64,000 bases of DNA from UBA5336 sp038526245 (GCA_038526245.1 JBCBGZ010000004.1:20617-84616), one strand, 5' to 3'; shown: positions 52,247 to 62,219, counted from the first letter of the stretch. The notes: generated from the sequence alone by a model not told the origin. A program made the numbers and translations.

Positions 52247-53151
52247 GGCTGACCGGTCGTCGCCGCGAAAGTGGCTACGAACGCGTCCACGTCTGCAAGG
52301 TCTTCATAGCCGAAGATCCAGGCGGCCTCCGCTGCATCCGAGAAATCGAGTCCGCCCGCGCCGATGGACGGATTGTTATAGCCCCCGGTCGCAATGGTCT
52401 CATCTGTGGACCCGGTACCGTTCGCCGCCAGGCCGAGCGTCCTGGCCTGTTGCCAGATGGCGCCCGTTTCCGGGTCTGCGAGCAGAGCCGGCCAGGCGTC
52501 CCCGCTCGGCGTATTGAAGCCCGGTGTTCCGTTGCCAACGACATTGCCGTCTTCAATCTTGATGTAGTCAGCCTGCGCCTTCAGGAACGCCAGCGCACCC
52601 GGCGATGTAACCCGTTCGTTCCAGTCGCTGTGCTGGACCACGTGAAAGTGTGTCTTGGCAGGCAGGTCCGGCGCCAGACTCAGCGCGTGTCTCAGGGCGC
52701 CGGCGCTGACATCCGACTGGCCGCCTTCCATGATCCAGATATGGCCGCCCTCGCCCATGATGTCAGCCGCTTTCAGACCAAGCGTCTCGATGGCGGCCGT
52801 GCGCGATGTGTGCGCGTCGAGCCAGCGCTCGCTAAAGGCGTCCGCAAACAGGGGCCCCGGGTCCACATATTCGCCGACCTGAATGCCATAGGTGCCGGAG
52901 ACGGCGTAATAGTCCACGCACTTGAAGCGCGGATGCGCCAGAAGGGTCGCGACCGCCGCCGCAGAGTGGAGATCGTCCGTATCCGTCTTGATATCGAAAT
53001 GGGTGAAAAATACGTCCGTAGACGGATTAAATCTGCCGATGGGGTCATTCGCACCGCACGTTGCAGCCTCGGGCAAATCTTGTTTCGAAGCCTGCACGCA
53101 GGCCGAGAGGGTGACCGCAAGTCCGATTATTGCCCCGATAAGCGTCCGCAT
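52243..53151 (-). CDS. nucleoside-hydrolase-like lipoprotein
   Basis: 302 residues, lipobox TLSAC after IGAIIGLAV. The segment VFFTHFDIKTDTDDLHSAAA resembles the Asp-rich calcium site of inosine-uridine nucleoside hydrolases and DUF1593-type proteins, and IMEGGQSDVSAGALRHAL and THFHVVQHSDWNERV fit the same fold. The classical DTDPGxDD is altered, so ribosyl-hydrolase activity is uncertain. AGGAGGG precedes ATG 53151. Confidence 0.7.
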   Translation of the reverse strand: MRTLIGAIIGLAVTLSACVQASKQDLPEAATCGANDPIGRFNPSTDVFFTHFDIKTDTDDLHSAAAVATLLAHPRFKCVDYYAVSGTYGIQVGEYVDPGPLFADAFSERWLDAHTSRTAAIETLGLKAADIMGEGGHIWIMEGGQSDVSAGALRHALSLAPDLPAKTHFHVVQHSDWNERVTSPGALAFLKAQADYIKIEDGNVVGNGTPGFNTPSGDAWPALLADPETGAIWQQARTLGLAANGTGSTDETIATGGYNNPSIGAGGLDFSDAAEAAWIFGYEDLADVDAFVATFAATTGQP

Positions 53152-53227
53152 TGTTCCCTCCTGACAAGTCAATGCACACTGACAACGCTGTCAATTCGCG
53201 TCAACTCTGTGTGGGCGTGGGCGGGCT

Positions 53228-53809
53228 TCAGGCGAGGCGGTCTTTCAGAAGGTCGCGCACGGAGGGCCATTCCTCGGCCAGGATAGAGTAGTAAACCGTG
53301 TCGCGCGCGCTGCCGTCATGGTTCACCATGTGCCGACGCAGCATGCCCTCGAACCGCCCTCCAAGCTTCACGATTGCTGCGCGCGAGCGAGCGTTTCGGG
53401 CGTCCGTTTTCAGCTCGACGCGCTCAAACCCGCAGGCAAAGGCGCGCTCCAGCAAGCGGAATTTCGCCGCCGGATTGACCACGGTCGCGCGCATATCGGC
53501 GCGGTACCAAGTGCCGCCAATCTCCAGCCGCTTGTGGCGCGGTTCCACATTCAGAAATGACGTTGAGCCGACGATCTCGCCTTCGAAACGCACAATCCAG
53601 CGGACCTCGCGGGGCGGTTGATGATGATCCCAGAAAGGTGGCCAGAATGTCTCGAAATGATCGCCGTCGGCGCGATAGCCAAACCAGGTCCACGTCTCAG
53701 GATCGTCCGCAGCGGCGCGAACGGCCTCGCGATCGTCCACCTGCGGCGGAGACAGGCTCACTCCGGCCAGCGGTTCCAGTGGGGCGTTGAGGGTGTCACT
53801 GTCGACCAT
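53228..53809 (-). CDS. GNAT-family acetyltransferase (RimJ/RimL-like)
   Basis: 193 residues: GVSLSPPQVDDREAVRAAAD, IVGSTSFLNVEPRHKRLEIG, GTWYRADMRATVVNPAAKF, LKTDARNARSRAAIVKLGG (the N-x-R/S-A motif of ribosomal-protein acetyltransferase types) and MLRRHMVNHDGSARDTVYYS. Substrate unknown. Divergent from the TPP riboswitch. Confidence 0.9.
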   Translation of the reverse strand: MVDSDTLNAPLEPLAGVSLSPPQVDDREAVRAAADDPETWTWFGYRADGDHFETFWPPFWDHHQPPREVRWIVRFEGEIVGSTSFLNVEPRHKRLEIGGTWYRADMRATVVNPAAKFRLLERAFACGFERVELKTDARNARSRAAIVKLGGRFEGMLRRHMVNHDGSARDTVYYSILAEEWPSVRDLLKDRLA

Positions 53810-53855
53810 GTTTCTCCCCTAGCCAAATCACCGCCGTTGCACTAGGCTTGACTGA

Positions 53856-53971
53856 TCCGAGGGGTGCCCGTGCACGGGCTGAGATGGCGGTAAGCGACCA
53901 CCAGCACTCTTTGAACCTGATCCGGCTAGGCCCTCACATGGTGTGAGGCCCCGACCCGGCGGAGGGACGGA
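53856..53971 (+). promoter_or_regulatory. TPP riboswitch (THI-box)
   Basis: The TPP aptamer signature is present: GGGGTGCC then CTGAGA at 53879-53884, TTTGAACCTGAT (53910-53921) and GGAGGGA at 53961-53967. The P1 helix can form between TCCG (53856-53859) and CGGA (53968-53971). The Shine-Dalgarno GGAGG (53969-53973) of the following gene overlaps the 3' P1 strand, so ligand binding should hide the ribosome site directly. An extra hairpin (GGCCCTCAC with GTGTGAGGCC) extends one arm. Confidence 0.93.
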
Positions 53972-53979
53972 GGCAAGTT

Positions 53980-54648
53980 ATGCGGATCGGGTTTATCCTG
54001 TTTCCAAACGTGACCCAGCTCGACTTTACGGGGCCGTTGCAGCTCTTGCAGCGTTTGCCCGACAGCGAGACAAGCGTCATCGCGAAATCGCAGGCGCCAT
54101 TGAAGACCGATGGCGCACTGACCGTCCTGCCAACCCACGCTTTCGATGACACGCCGCAACTCGATTTAATCTGCGTACCCGGCGGCTTTGGCACTGCCGA
54201 TGCGATCGCGGATGGCGAGACCCTCGACTTCGTGAAGGCGCAGGGCGCGGGCGCGACTTATGTCACGTCGGTCTGCACAGGCGCGCTGATCCTCGGCGCA
54301 GCCGGATTGTTGGAAGGCAAACGCGCCACCACCCATTGGGCCTACACCGACTTGCTGGAACTTTGCGGTGCGGTTTTTGAAGACGCCCGCGTTGTGCGCG
54401 ATGGCAACACTTTCACCGGCGGCGGCGTCACCGCAGGCATCGACTTTGCGCTGACCCTGATTGCCACCCTGCAAGGCGAAGCGGTCGCCCAGGCCTTCCA
54501 GCTCGGTTTTGAATACAACCCGCAGCCGCCTTTCAATGCTGGCCACCCCTCAACCGCACCATCCGCTGTGCTAGACGCCACCCGCCCGCGCTACGCCGCG
54601 CAACTCGATACAACCGCCACAGCCATACGCGCCGCGCGCCACACCTGA
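53980..54648 (+). CDS. DJ-1/PfpI family protein (isonitrile-hydratase-like) under TPP control
   Basis: 222-residue class I glutamine-amidotransferase-like protein. N-terminus MRIGFILFPNVTQLDFTGPL carries Asp15, at the place where isonitrile hydratases carry an acidic catalytic residue; nucleophile Cys99 in VTSVCTGALILGAAGLL, then RATTHWAYTDLL. GGAGG is six bases before the ATG and lies in the riboswitch P1 helix. First gene of a probable two-gene thiamine operon with thiC 14 bases downstream. Its job in thiamine metabolism is unknown; the family has been called ThiJ historically without a proven thiamine step. Confidence 0.87.
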   Translation: MRIGFILFPNVTQLDFTGPLQLLQRLPDSETSVIAKSQAPLKTDGALTVLPTHAFDDTPQLDLICVPGGFGTADAIADGETLDFVKAQGAGATYVTSVCTGALILGAAGLLEGKRATTHWAYTDLLELCGAVFEDARVVRDGNTFTGGGVTAGIDFALTLIATLQGEAVAQAFQLGFEYNPQPPFNAGHPSTAPSAVLDATRPRYAAQLDTTATAIRAARHT

Positions 54649-54662
54649 CTTGGAGACCCACC

Positions 54663-56540
<1,878 letters not shown>

Positions 56541-56559
56541 GTGAATTTGTCTTCAAAAA

Positions 56560-57327
56560 CTATGTTTTGCTGAAGCTAGCACCCTTGAGAATTTCATCCT
56601 CAACGAAAACCGCCCCCAAAGGAGAAATCACACAGCGATTTGTGGCGGGATCGTATTCGATTTTTCGTTCTTTATGGAGTGGTCTAACGACGTCGCGTCG
56701 GAAATTCGAACGGTCCGGGTGTTCAATCCAATCACGTAATTCATCTTCATGCACATCGTTTGGCTCTGCGTATAATAGGCATAATGCTTGGCGCCTATTG
56801 GACATCTTAGGATCCAAAACACGCTTTCTGAATCCAGTATCCCAAATGAGTGCCAATTCTCTCGTTGAAAGCGCTTCAATTGTCTTGGTGGCGACGTCGA
56901 TACTTACGTTATGAAATACTCGGATCAGCTCACACATAACCCATTTCGCCATCTGCAGCACACATAACGCATCCATTGCGTTCGGGTTCACTTCGCCTCC
57001 GACATGACCGACCCCTCGGTTGTTGCGAATGTCGTAAAGAGAGATCAGCATCCGAGGTATCTGCACTCTCATCGACGCGGGATACGTCGATGGGTATGTT
57101 TCCAATTTCCGGCAGGCATTCGCCATATTTTTAGGCTTTGAGGCCCTTTCAGGATAATGCCCGGAAAGAAACCCCTCAATAATACAATAGGCTACCTCGC
57201 AAAGCTTTCCGCCATTTAATTCTGAGGGCTCCCAACGCCGCTCCCTGTAATTTCGCTCGATATTGGTAAAGACATCAATCAGTTCATTTCTGAGATTATC
57301 CGGTACTTTATGTAAAAACTTCTCCAT
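56560..57327 (-). CDS. HEPN-like protein with C-terminal winged-helix-like region
   Basis: 255 residues, not assigned to a named family. The N-terminal helical domain (about 1-150) contains LYDIRNNRGVGHVGGEVNPN; R101-x6-H108 fits the R-x(4-6)-H motif of HEPN RNase domains and the RN-x-x-G-x-G-H pattern of abortive-infection-type proteins. The C-terminal 100 residues (RRQALCLLYAEPNDVHEDEL, then RPLHKERKIEYDPATNRCVI) look like a winged helix. Much more AT-rich than the surroundings. Start ATG 57327 abuts the stop of the preceding gene, so they are one operon. A toxin or antiviral role is inference. Confidence 0.6.
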   Translation of the reverse strand: MEKFLHKVPDNLRNELIDVFTNIERNYRERRWEPSELNGGKLCEVAYCIIEGFLSGHYPERASKPKNMANACRKLETYPSTYPASMRVQIPRMLISLYDIRNNRGVGHVGGEVNPNAMDALCVLQMAKWVMCELIRVFHNVSIDVATKTIEALSTRELALIWDTGFRKRVLDPKMSNRRQALCLLYAEPNDVHEDELRDWIEHPDRSNFRRDVVRPLHKERKIEYDPATNRCVISPLGAVFVEDEILKGASFSKT

Positions 57328-57873
57328 TTACTTATTGAGAACCTCTTCCAAATATTTCATTCCCCGTCTATTTATTTTGTACTTAACTACCGAGCCCTTT
57401 TTTCTTACAACATTAGCGCTCAAATATGACTTCCCTTTATCTGAGAGCGCGCGAGATGCCGACGAAATTGGCACCTTTACACCAAGCTGGTCGGTTATTT
57501 TTTCTATATCGCCAGATGTCAGAAGCGTATCTCCAGTAAAATATTTTTCTCCAATGTAGAAAGGCAGAATAACCCTAGGCAAAACGTCTGACTTATCTAG
57601 TATTTTGTCCTCTATCAATTCTGCTTCATCACAGTCTTTAATCATTGCTACCAACTGGGGAATATCAACACCCTCCTCTGGCCAACTTAACTTATCCTGC
57701 GGATCTGCAAGCTGGGCGCCCTTTGAAGGCGTCGCCTCAGCGTGTGACTGGACAGGTGACACTGCCTGCGGGGGTGCATTTCGATAAAGCGCCGTGATTT
57801 TCGCAATCTCATCGACGTCGCCTTCGATCTTAATTGTTGTGCCATCAGGCAACTCGATATTAGCCGTAGGCAT
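57328..57873 (-). CDS. hypothetical protein, first gene of AT-rich two-gene cassette
   Basis: 181 residues, no family named. It starts with ANIELPDGTTIKIEGDVDEI, a small beta-type element, then a Pro/Ala/Gln linker (residues 32-60). A C-terminal region (IEKITDQLGVKVPISSASRA, then GKSYLSANVVRKKG and YKINRRGMKYLEEVL) resembles a winged helix. AGGAGG lies seven bases before ATG 57873, and a 24-base dyad lies immediately upstream. Possibly the regulatory or sensing partner of the HEPN-like protein. Confidence 0.6.
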   Translation of the reverse strand: MPTANIELPDGTTIKIEGDVDEIAKITALYRNAPPQAVSPVQSHAEATPSKGAQLADPQDKLSWPEEGVDIPQLVAMIKDCDEAELIEDKILDKSDVLPRVILPFYIGEKYFTGDTLLTSGDIEKITDQLGVKVPISSASRALSDKGKSYLSANVVRKKGSVVKYKINRRGMKYLEEVLNK

Positions 57874-58174
57874 CTTTGCCTCCTCTTGAAACCAACAGAA
57901 TGATTGGTTCCAAAAGTGGAAATGTCAAACGGGTTAATGCAAATTTTCTGTGATAGTATATGGTATGTTCCCTTATTGTATCGAAGTTCGCATTGATAGC
58001 TTTTTTTGTCTCCTTGACCGAAAGAACGAAAGGAGTAATTTAATGGATAAAATCAATGCTCTTGATGCATTATTCGTTTGACCCATCTCGCAACGATAAA
58101 AACACGGCTTGCAAGGTTGAGAATCGACATATTTGCCGCAACTTTGCAAACGGGGACGATATGGAGATGTCGAC
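57874..58174. other. AT-rich gap flanking the island, with a 12-codon ORF
   Basis: The AT-rich composition continues to about 58110 and then returns to GC-rich. A plus-strand start with an ideal AAAGGAG (ATG 58043) encodes only MDKINALDALFV before TGA at 58079-58081: a leader peptide, or the stub of a deleted gene. The cassette promoter is presumably in this gap. No terminal repeats or integrase seen. Confidence 0.4.
57888..57911. promoter_or_regulatory. inverted repeat before the island operon
   Basis: GAAACCAA and TTGGTTCC flank an 8-base spacer (seven of eight positions pair), 15 bases upstream of ATG 57873. Likely an operator for autoregulation or a leader hairpin; inference. Confidence 0.4.
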
Positions 58175-58471
58175 GTGACCTGCTCTAAGCGAATCACCAC
58201 CGCCCTCGCCCTCCTCACCCTCGCCGCATGGGGGGCGCCCACGCCCATGGCGGGTGGGCCGTGCGCCTATGAGACCAGCGTGGAGGAGGCCATAGCGGTG
58301 TCCGTGGAAGGGGATGGCGCGCTGTTTGAGTCCGCAGGCGGCGAGGTGTTTGTCTCTGCGGGCGACCTGCCCACCCTGCCAAAGGTCGGCGAGACCCTGA
58401 CCCTGCAGGTCGAGCGCATTACCGAGGGCACCTGCACCCCTGAAATCGTCACGGTGGTGGCGGCGGAGTGA
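58175..58471 (+). CDS. small exported protein (98 aa)
   Basis: Unrecognised. GTG start at 58175, with GGAG ten bases upstream. A signal peptide (CSKRITTALALLTLAAWGA) is followed by a short acidic mature domain with two Cys (GGPCAYETSVEE, EGTCTPEIVTVV), beta-rich. Probably periplasmic. Confidence 0.6.
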   Translation: MTCSKRITTALALLTLAAWGAPTPMAGGPCAYETSVEEAIAVSVEGDGALFESAGGEVFVSAGDLPTLPKVGETLTLQVERITEGTCTPEIVTVVAAE

Positions 58472-58618
58472 ACCTCATCTCCTCGCCCCGTCGATGCCGG
58501 GTCAAGGGTCCCAAGCGATCAGCACGCGCTAGCCCCCCATATGAAGGCGTTTTAACGCTGACCCCACGGCCCGGATCGGCTATACTCACCGCGTCTGAAA
58601 CAGGACGGGGACACTGCC

Positions 58619-59053
58619 ATGCCATTCACCACGCTCGCCCGCCGCGCGGCGCCGGTTGCCCTTGCCGCCGTCCTCGCCGCGGCGTCTGCCATCGCCCAGG
58701 AGCAGACCGGCATGATGACCGCCACCTGCAACATCCAGGGCACGGCCTCGCCCATGAAGGTCCAGTGGACCCGGTATCGCGACGTCGTCGTCTGGCAAGA
58801 TCGCCACGGCCTGAACAGCCAGACCACGGACATGCAGCAATATGGCCCCACCTATTGGGAAGGCATGATCAACACGCCCTATGGCCAGTATCGCCTCACG
58901 GGCCAGCTCCAGTTCATCGAGGCCTGGAAGGTCGGCGGCGTGTACAGCGATATGATCACGCTGGAAGTCAGCCAGACCGGCCCGCAAAGCTTCACCATGC
59001 GCGATTTTTACAGTGACGGGCCGGCATTCCCTTGCCAGGTCACCGGGCCGTAG
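58619..59053 (+). CDS. exported hypothetical protein (144 aa)
   Basis: Unrecognised. Signal peptide (PVALAAVLAAASAIAQ) then a beta-rich domain of about 115 residues with two Cys (MTATCNIQG, FPCQVTGP) and aromatic-rich segments (VQWTRYRDVVVWQDRHG). It resembles in layout the protein at 60115 (short secreted, Cys near both ends) and may be a distant relative. Confidence 0.7.
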   Translation: MPFTTLARRAAPVALAAVLAAASAIAQEQTGMMTATCNIQGTASPMKVQWTRYRDVVVWQDRHGLNSQTTDMQQYGPTYWEGMINTPYGQYRLTGQLQFIEAWKVGGVYSDMITLEVSQTGPQSFTMRDFYSDGPAFPCQVTGP

Positions 59054-59067
59054 CGCAAAATCTGCCG

Positions 59068-59460
59068 ATGCTGAGCACGTTATCGCCCGCCTTCGCCGCA
59101 CTCTGCGCCCTTGCCCTCGCCGCGTGTGGCGCGCCGGACGATGGTGCGTTTGGCGGCGGGGAGGATGCGCCGCCCTTCCCGCAGATCAATGCTGAAAACC
59201 CCAGCCGCGCAGACCTCATCGCCGTCTGCCTGCACGACCAGTCGCTCTATAGTGAGGCCGATTGCGCCTGCGCGGCGGACAAGGCGCTGGCTGAGTATAC
59301 GCTGAAGGTGCGCCAGTTGCTGGTGATGGACAATAACCGCGAGCCGACGCCGGAGGAACTTGCGAAGATCGGCTCCCTGACCGATGAAGAGCGCGATCAC
59401 TTCACCCGCCACGGCTTCTATGTGATGCGCGCCTGCGCCGGGCGGCCTGTTCCCGGCTGA
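59068..59460 (+). CDS. lipoprotein, 130 aa
   Basis: Unrecognised. Lipobox LAAC after FAALCALA, then an acidic Pro-rich stretch and a helical domain with three Cys (IAVCLHDQSLYSEADCACAA). Start ATG 59068 is 15 bases after the previous stop; an upstream in-frame start overlaps that gene and is not signal-like. Confidence 0.7.
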   Translation: MLSTLSPAFAALCALALAACGAPDDGAFGGGEDAPPFPQINAENPSRADLIAVCLHDQSLYSEADCACAADKALAEYTLKVRQLLVMDNNREPTPEELAKIGSLTDEERDHFTRHGFYVMRACAGRPVPG

Positions 59461-59518
59461 GTTGGGGTAAGGCGTCCACTTATCCGACCGGGGTCATGGC
59501 GGGTTTAGTCTCCCGGCC

Positions 59519-60046
59519 ATGGAAGCCCTGCGCGATCCCTTCTCCCGGGTTCACCCTTTTTTCTGGCCGGTTCTGTGGCTGAGCCTGCGCGCATTTGTGC
59601 GCTGGACCGGGCGCATGATGGACGAAGGACACGCCTTTGCCGGGCTGCGCATCGAGCTGACCTGGTATGGTTGGATCCATGTCGAGGCGATTGACCTGTC
59701 CGAGGCGGGCGCGGACTTCCGCCGCCACATGATAGGCGATGGCCGCAAGGAGGGGTGGAGCCTGCTTGCTGATACCGCAGAGCGGGTGGAAGCGTTGCTC
59801 GCCATAGGGTGCATCGAGGGCGCAGCCCGATATGCACCATCCGCACTGACCGCGAACACCGACGGTGCATATCGCTTCGCTCCATGCATCCTACGGCCAG
59901 AACGCAATCGATCCCATGTGAGTACCGGCCCGCCCCTTGGCCTTGCCCCTTCTTCGACAATCGAGGGAGGGGCAGCGCCAGCAAACTGCTCCGCCCAATC
60001 CCCGCCTCGCGCGGGCGCCCGTGCTGGAGAGAGCGCACGTCCCTGA
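59519..60046 (+). CDS. hypothetical protein with C-terminus derived from an intergenic repeat
   Basis: 175 codons. The first 95 residues look like a real protein with one hydrophobic stretch (FFWPVLWLSLRAFVRW) and RIELTWYGWIHVEAIDLSEA. From about residue 96 on (IGCIEGAARYAPSALTANTD and beyond) the translation is that of a palindromic repeat (59806-59892) and later hairpins. The original stop was probably lost by insertion of the repeat. Possibly a degraded gene. Confidence 0.45.
   Translation: MEALRDPFSRVHPFFWPVLWLSLRAFVRWTGRMMDEGHAFAGLRIELTWYGWIHVEAIDLSEAGADFRRHMIGDGRKEGWSLLADTAERVEALLAIGCIEGAARYAPSALTANTDGAYRFAPCILRPERNRSHVSTGPPLGLAPSSTIEGGAAPANCSAQSPPRAGARAGESARP
59806..59892. repeat. palindromic intergenic repeat element
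   Basis: An 87-base imperfect inverted repeat: the inner arms CGATATGCACC and GGTGCATATCG pair perfectly over 11 bases with a 25-base loop, and the outer arms AGGGTGCAT and ATGCATCCT pair with one mismatch. Its translation in both directions gives similar RYAPS/DGAYR peptides. REP/MITE-like; only one copy noticed in this window. Confidence 0.75.
59945..59973. repeat. 13-bp stem-loop
   Basis: GCCCCTTCTTCGA, CAA, TCGAGGGAGGGGC pair over 13 positions (three G-T pairs). It lies 52 bases after the palindromic repeat within a hairpin-rich stretch (59806-60060), likely another intergenic repeat unit. Confidence 0.5.
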
Positions 60047-60114
60047 TCCGAGTTGCTCGCCGTTCGCGCCTAGTGTTTAATGACAGGCGCAACCAACACG
60101 GGTGGGACCGCTCC

Positions 60115-60525
60115 ATGATCAGATCACTTCTCGCTGCCGCAAGCGCTTTGCTTTGCCTGGCGGCACCTGCCGCGGCCCAGCCGATGAGCCCGGTTGGCCA
60201 ATGGCGCTGCATCGCGAATTCCCAAATCGTCTCGATCGACATGATGTACAATGTGGGCCCGGGCGGACAGCTCGCGGGCCAAGGGTCAATTGTGTATTCC
60301 GGCACCTGGCGCACATTCAATGTCGCGGGATACGGACGCTGGATCGCGGCGCCGCCGGATCAAACGTCCAACGAATGGATGTTCAGTTTCCAGATCATGC
60401 CGCAGAACCACGCCTCTTTCACCCTGCATGCCCGTCCGACCGGGGACCCGAACGCGCTCTATAATTCATTTTACAACCCGCAGACCGGCAACACGACCGA
60501 AACCAGCTGCGCGAGGATCGGCTAG
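60115..60525 (+). CDS. exported hypothetical protein (136 aa)
   Basis: Unrecognised. Signal peptide (IRSLLAAASALLCLAAPAAA) then PVGQWRCIANSQIVSIDMMY and TSNEWMFSFQIMPQNHASFT; two Cys near the ends. Similar in plan to the protein at 58619. Upstream in-frame ORF sequence is repeat DNA and is excluded. Confidence 0.7.
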   Translation: MIRSLLAAASALLCLAAPAAAQPMSPVGQWRCIANSQIVSIDMMYNVGPGGQLAGQGSIVYSGTWRTFNVAGYGRWIAAPPDQTSNEWMFSFQIMPQNHASFTLHARPTGDPNALYNSFYNPQTGNTTETSCARIG

Positions 60526-60528
60526 TCC

Positions 60529-60939
60529 GTGGCCCCGTTTCACCTTGCCTTCCCGGTCCATGATCTTGCGGCGGCCCGCGCATTCTATGGCGGCGTGCTC
60601 GGATGCGCAGAGGGTCGCAGCAGTGATCAGTGGATCGATTTTGATTTCCACGGCCATCAGATCGTCGCGCATCTGGCGCCGGGCGAGTGCACACTGCCGT
60701 CCACTTCGCGGGTCGATAAATGCGATGTGCCGGTGCGCCACTTCGGCCTGGTGCTCGATATGGAGACGTGGCGAGACCTCTCAGCGCGCCTGAAAGGCGA
60801 GGTTGAGTTCATCATTCCGCCCCAGATCCGTTTCGAAGGCGAGCCCGGCGAGCAGGCCACCATGTTTTTCTCCGATCCAAGCGGAAATGCCATTGAAATG
60901 AAGGCGTTTGCCGACCGGGGTCAGCTCTTCGCGAAATGA
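60529..60939 (+). CDS. VOC-superfamily protein (glyoxalase/dioxygenase fold)
   Basis: 136 residues: PFHLAFPVHDLAAARAFYGG at the N-terminus, VRHFGLVLDMETW, TMFFSDPSGNAIEMKAF at the C-terminus with Glu metal ligand. Start GTG 60529, three bases after the previous stop. Substrate unknown. Confidence 0.87.
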   Translation: MAPFHLAFPVHDLAAARAFYGGVLGCAEGRSSDQWIDFDFHGHQIVAHLAPGECTLPSTSRVDKCDVPVRHFGLVLDMETWRDLSARLKGEVEFIIPPQIRFEGEPGEQATMFFSDPSGNAIEMKAFADRGQLFAK

Positions 60940-61470
60940 TCAGAAGGTTGGCTGCTTCAGCGCCCGGTCTTGCCCCTGGGTGATTTCCGGCCCGCCAGCG
61001 GCGCGAACGGCGGCCTCGAAATCCTCAGGCGTGCCACTATACTGGCCCATCTGAACGGAGAGGGGCGGCAGGCCAATTTTCTGGTTCATGGCTGCCCCGA
61101 GGATCAAGGCGCGCTCGTCGAAAATGGGATGCTGTCCCTCGGCTTCGACAAGCTCAAAAAGCGTGTCTGACCCGTTCCAGGTGAAGCGCTCAATCCGACC
61201 GATCGCGTCCCAGGGTACGGTGACGCCAAGACGTTTCAGATACAGACCCTCCGGCCCGATCCGCAGCATGACGGGCCGAAACAGTAGTCGGTAGGCCAGG
61301 ATGAGCGACCCGAAAACGAGCAAGCCGGTAAACACCGTCAACGCTCCAGAAATCAGGGCATTGTCCCAGGACAACCAGGTTAACCCGCCGCAGGCGATGC
61401 TGGCGCAGAGCAAGAGCACGAATGGTTTGAGCGTTTTTGAAACGGAGGCGGTGAATTCGCGGGTCGACAT
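60940..61470 (-). CDS. membrane protein with PH-like domain (hypothetical)
   Basis: 176 residues with two adjacent N-terminal transmembrane helices (FVLLLCASIACGGLTW, GLLVFGSLILAYRLLF) and a C-terminal beta-type domain starting VMLRIGPEGLYLKRLGVTVP that looks PH-like (YcxB/STM3941-type). Start could also be ATG 61512. Convergent with the VOC gene, no gap. Confidence 0.65.
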   Translation of the reverse strand: MSTREFTASVSKTLKPFVLLLCASIACGGLTWLSWDNALISGALTVFTGLLVFGSLILAYRLLFRPVMLRIGPEGLYLKRLGVTVPWDAIGRIERFTWNGSDTLFELVEAEGQHPIFDERALILGAAMNQKIGLPPLSVQMGQYSGTPEDFEAAVRAAGGPEITQGQDRALKQPTF

Positions 61471-61581
61471 GGCCCCACCAGCTAGCGCGGCGGCAATATC
61501 TTGTCGATGCATGAACGGGGGCGGTCAAATTGCGAGCAAGCGTTCATCGGGCAGCAAGGCGGGCTGGGTTAACCGTAATCC

Positions 61582-62217
61582 ATGTCTCGCCAACTGCTTG
61601 CCCTCATGGTTGCTTTGTTCGCCGTGGCCTTCACGGTGGCGGCGCTGGCGGTCATGCGCTGGCCGACCATATTGATGGTGATGAGCCTTGCCGTGGAAGA
61701 CGGGCTCGGCCCGGCGCTGGAGGGCGTAGACTGGCGCGCGCTCGGCCTGATGTATGGCGTGCCATACCTGTTTTCGGGCTGCTTTCTTTACGTTTCTGCC
61801 CAATTGATCAGCCAGCGGCGGCATGGGGCATTTACAACGTATATGATCGGCTGCGCGCTCGGCTTTCCCTGTGCCTTCATGGTGGATTTCGAACCCGGCT
61901 GGTGGCGCGACCCTTCGAGTGCTGAGGGCGCCGTAGCCGGCGCAGGGGCGATCGCTGCCCTGATGATGCTGGCGGTCTGGGAACTGCGGAAAGGAAAGCC
62001 GGTAAAGGCGGCCGAAGCCGAGCCGGAAGACGAAATGGTCACGCTACCCGCGTCCGTGATCGCCGCGCTTGGGGCCCAGCCCGTTGTGGCCGCAACGCCT
62101 GTGCCAACACCAAAGTCGGTCCGCAGGCCGTCCGCTGCGGTGATGAACCAACGCGCCCACTTCGCCCGCGAAGGCCGCAAGATGCTGGAACGCGAGGCGG
62201 CCCGGCGCGGGCGTTAG
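61582..62217 (+). CDS. polytopic membrane protein (211 aa)
   Basis: Unrecognised. Four hydrophobic segments (about residues 5-24, 52-72, 84-100, 115-133), then an 80-residue Ala/Pro/Arg-rich cytoplasmic-type tail. Converges with metH, two bases between stops. Confidence 0.65.
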   Translation: MSRQLLALMVALFAVAFTVAALAVMRWPTILMVMSLAVEDGLGPALEGVDWRALGLMYGVPYLFSGCFLYVSAQLISQRRHGAFTTYMIGCALGFPCAFMVDFEPGWWRDPSSAEGAVAGAGAIAALMMLAVWELRKGKPVKAAEAEPEDEMVTLPASVIAALGAQPVVAATPVPTPKSVRRPSAAVMNQRAHFAREGRKMLEREAARRGR

Positions 62218-62219
62218 GC

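Noticed and set aside
59809..60114. 5' extension of the ORF at 60115
   Set aside because: The sequence is repeat and hairpin DNA; the signal peptide begins at ATG 60115.
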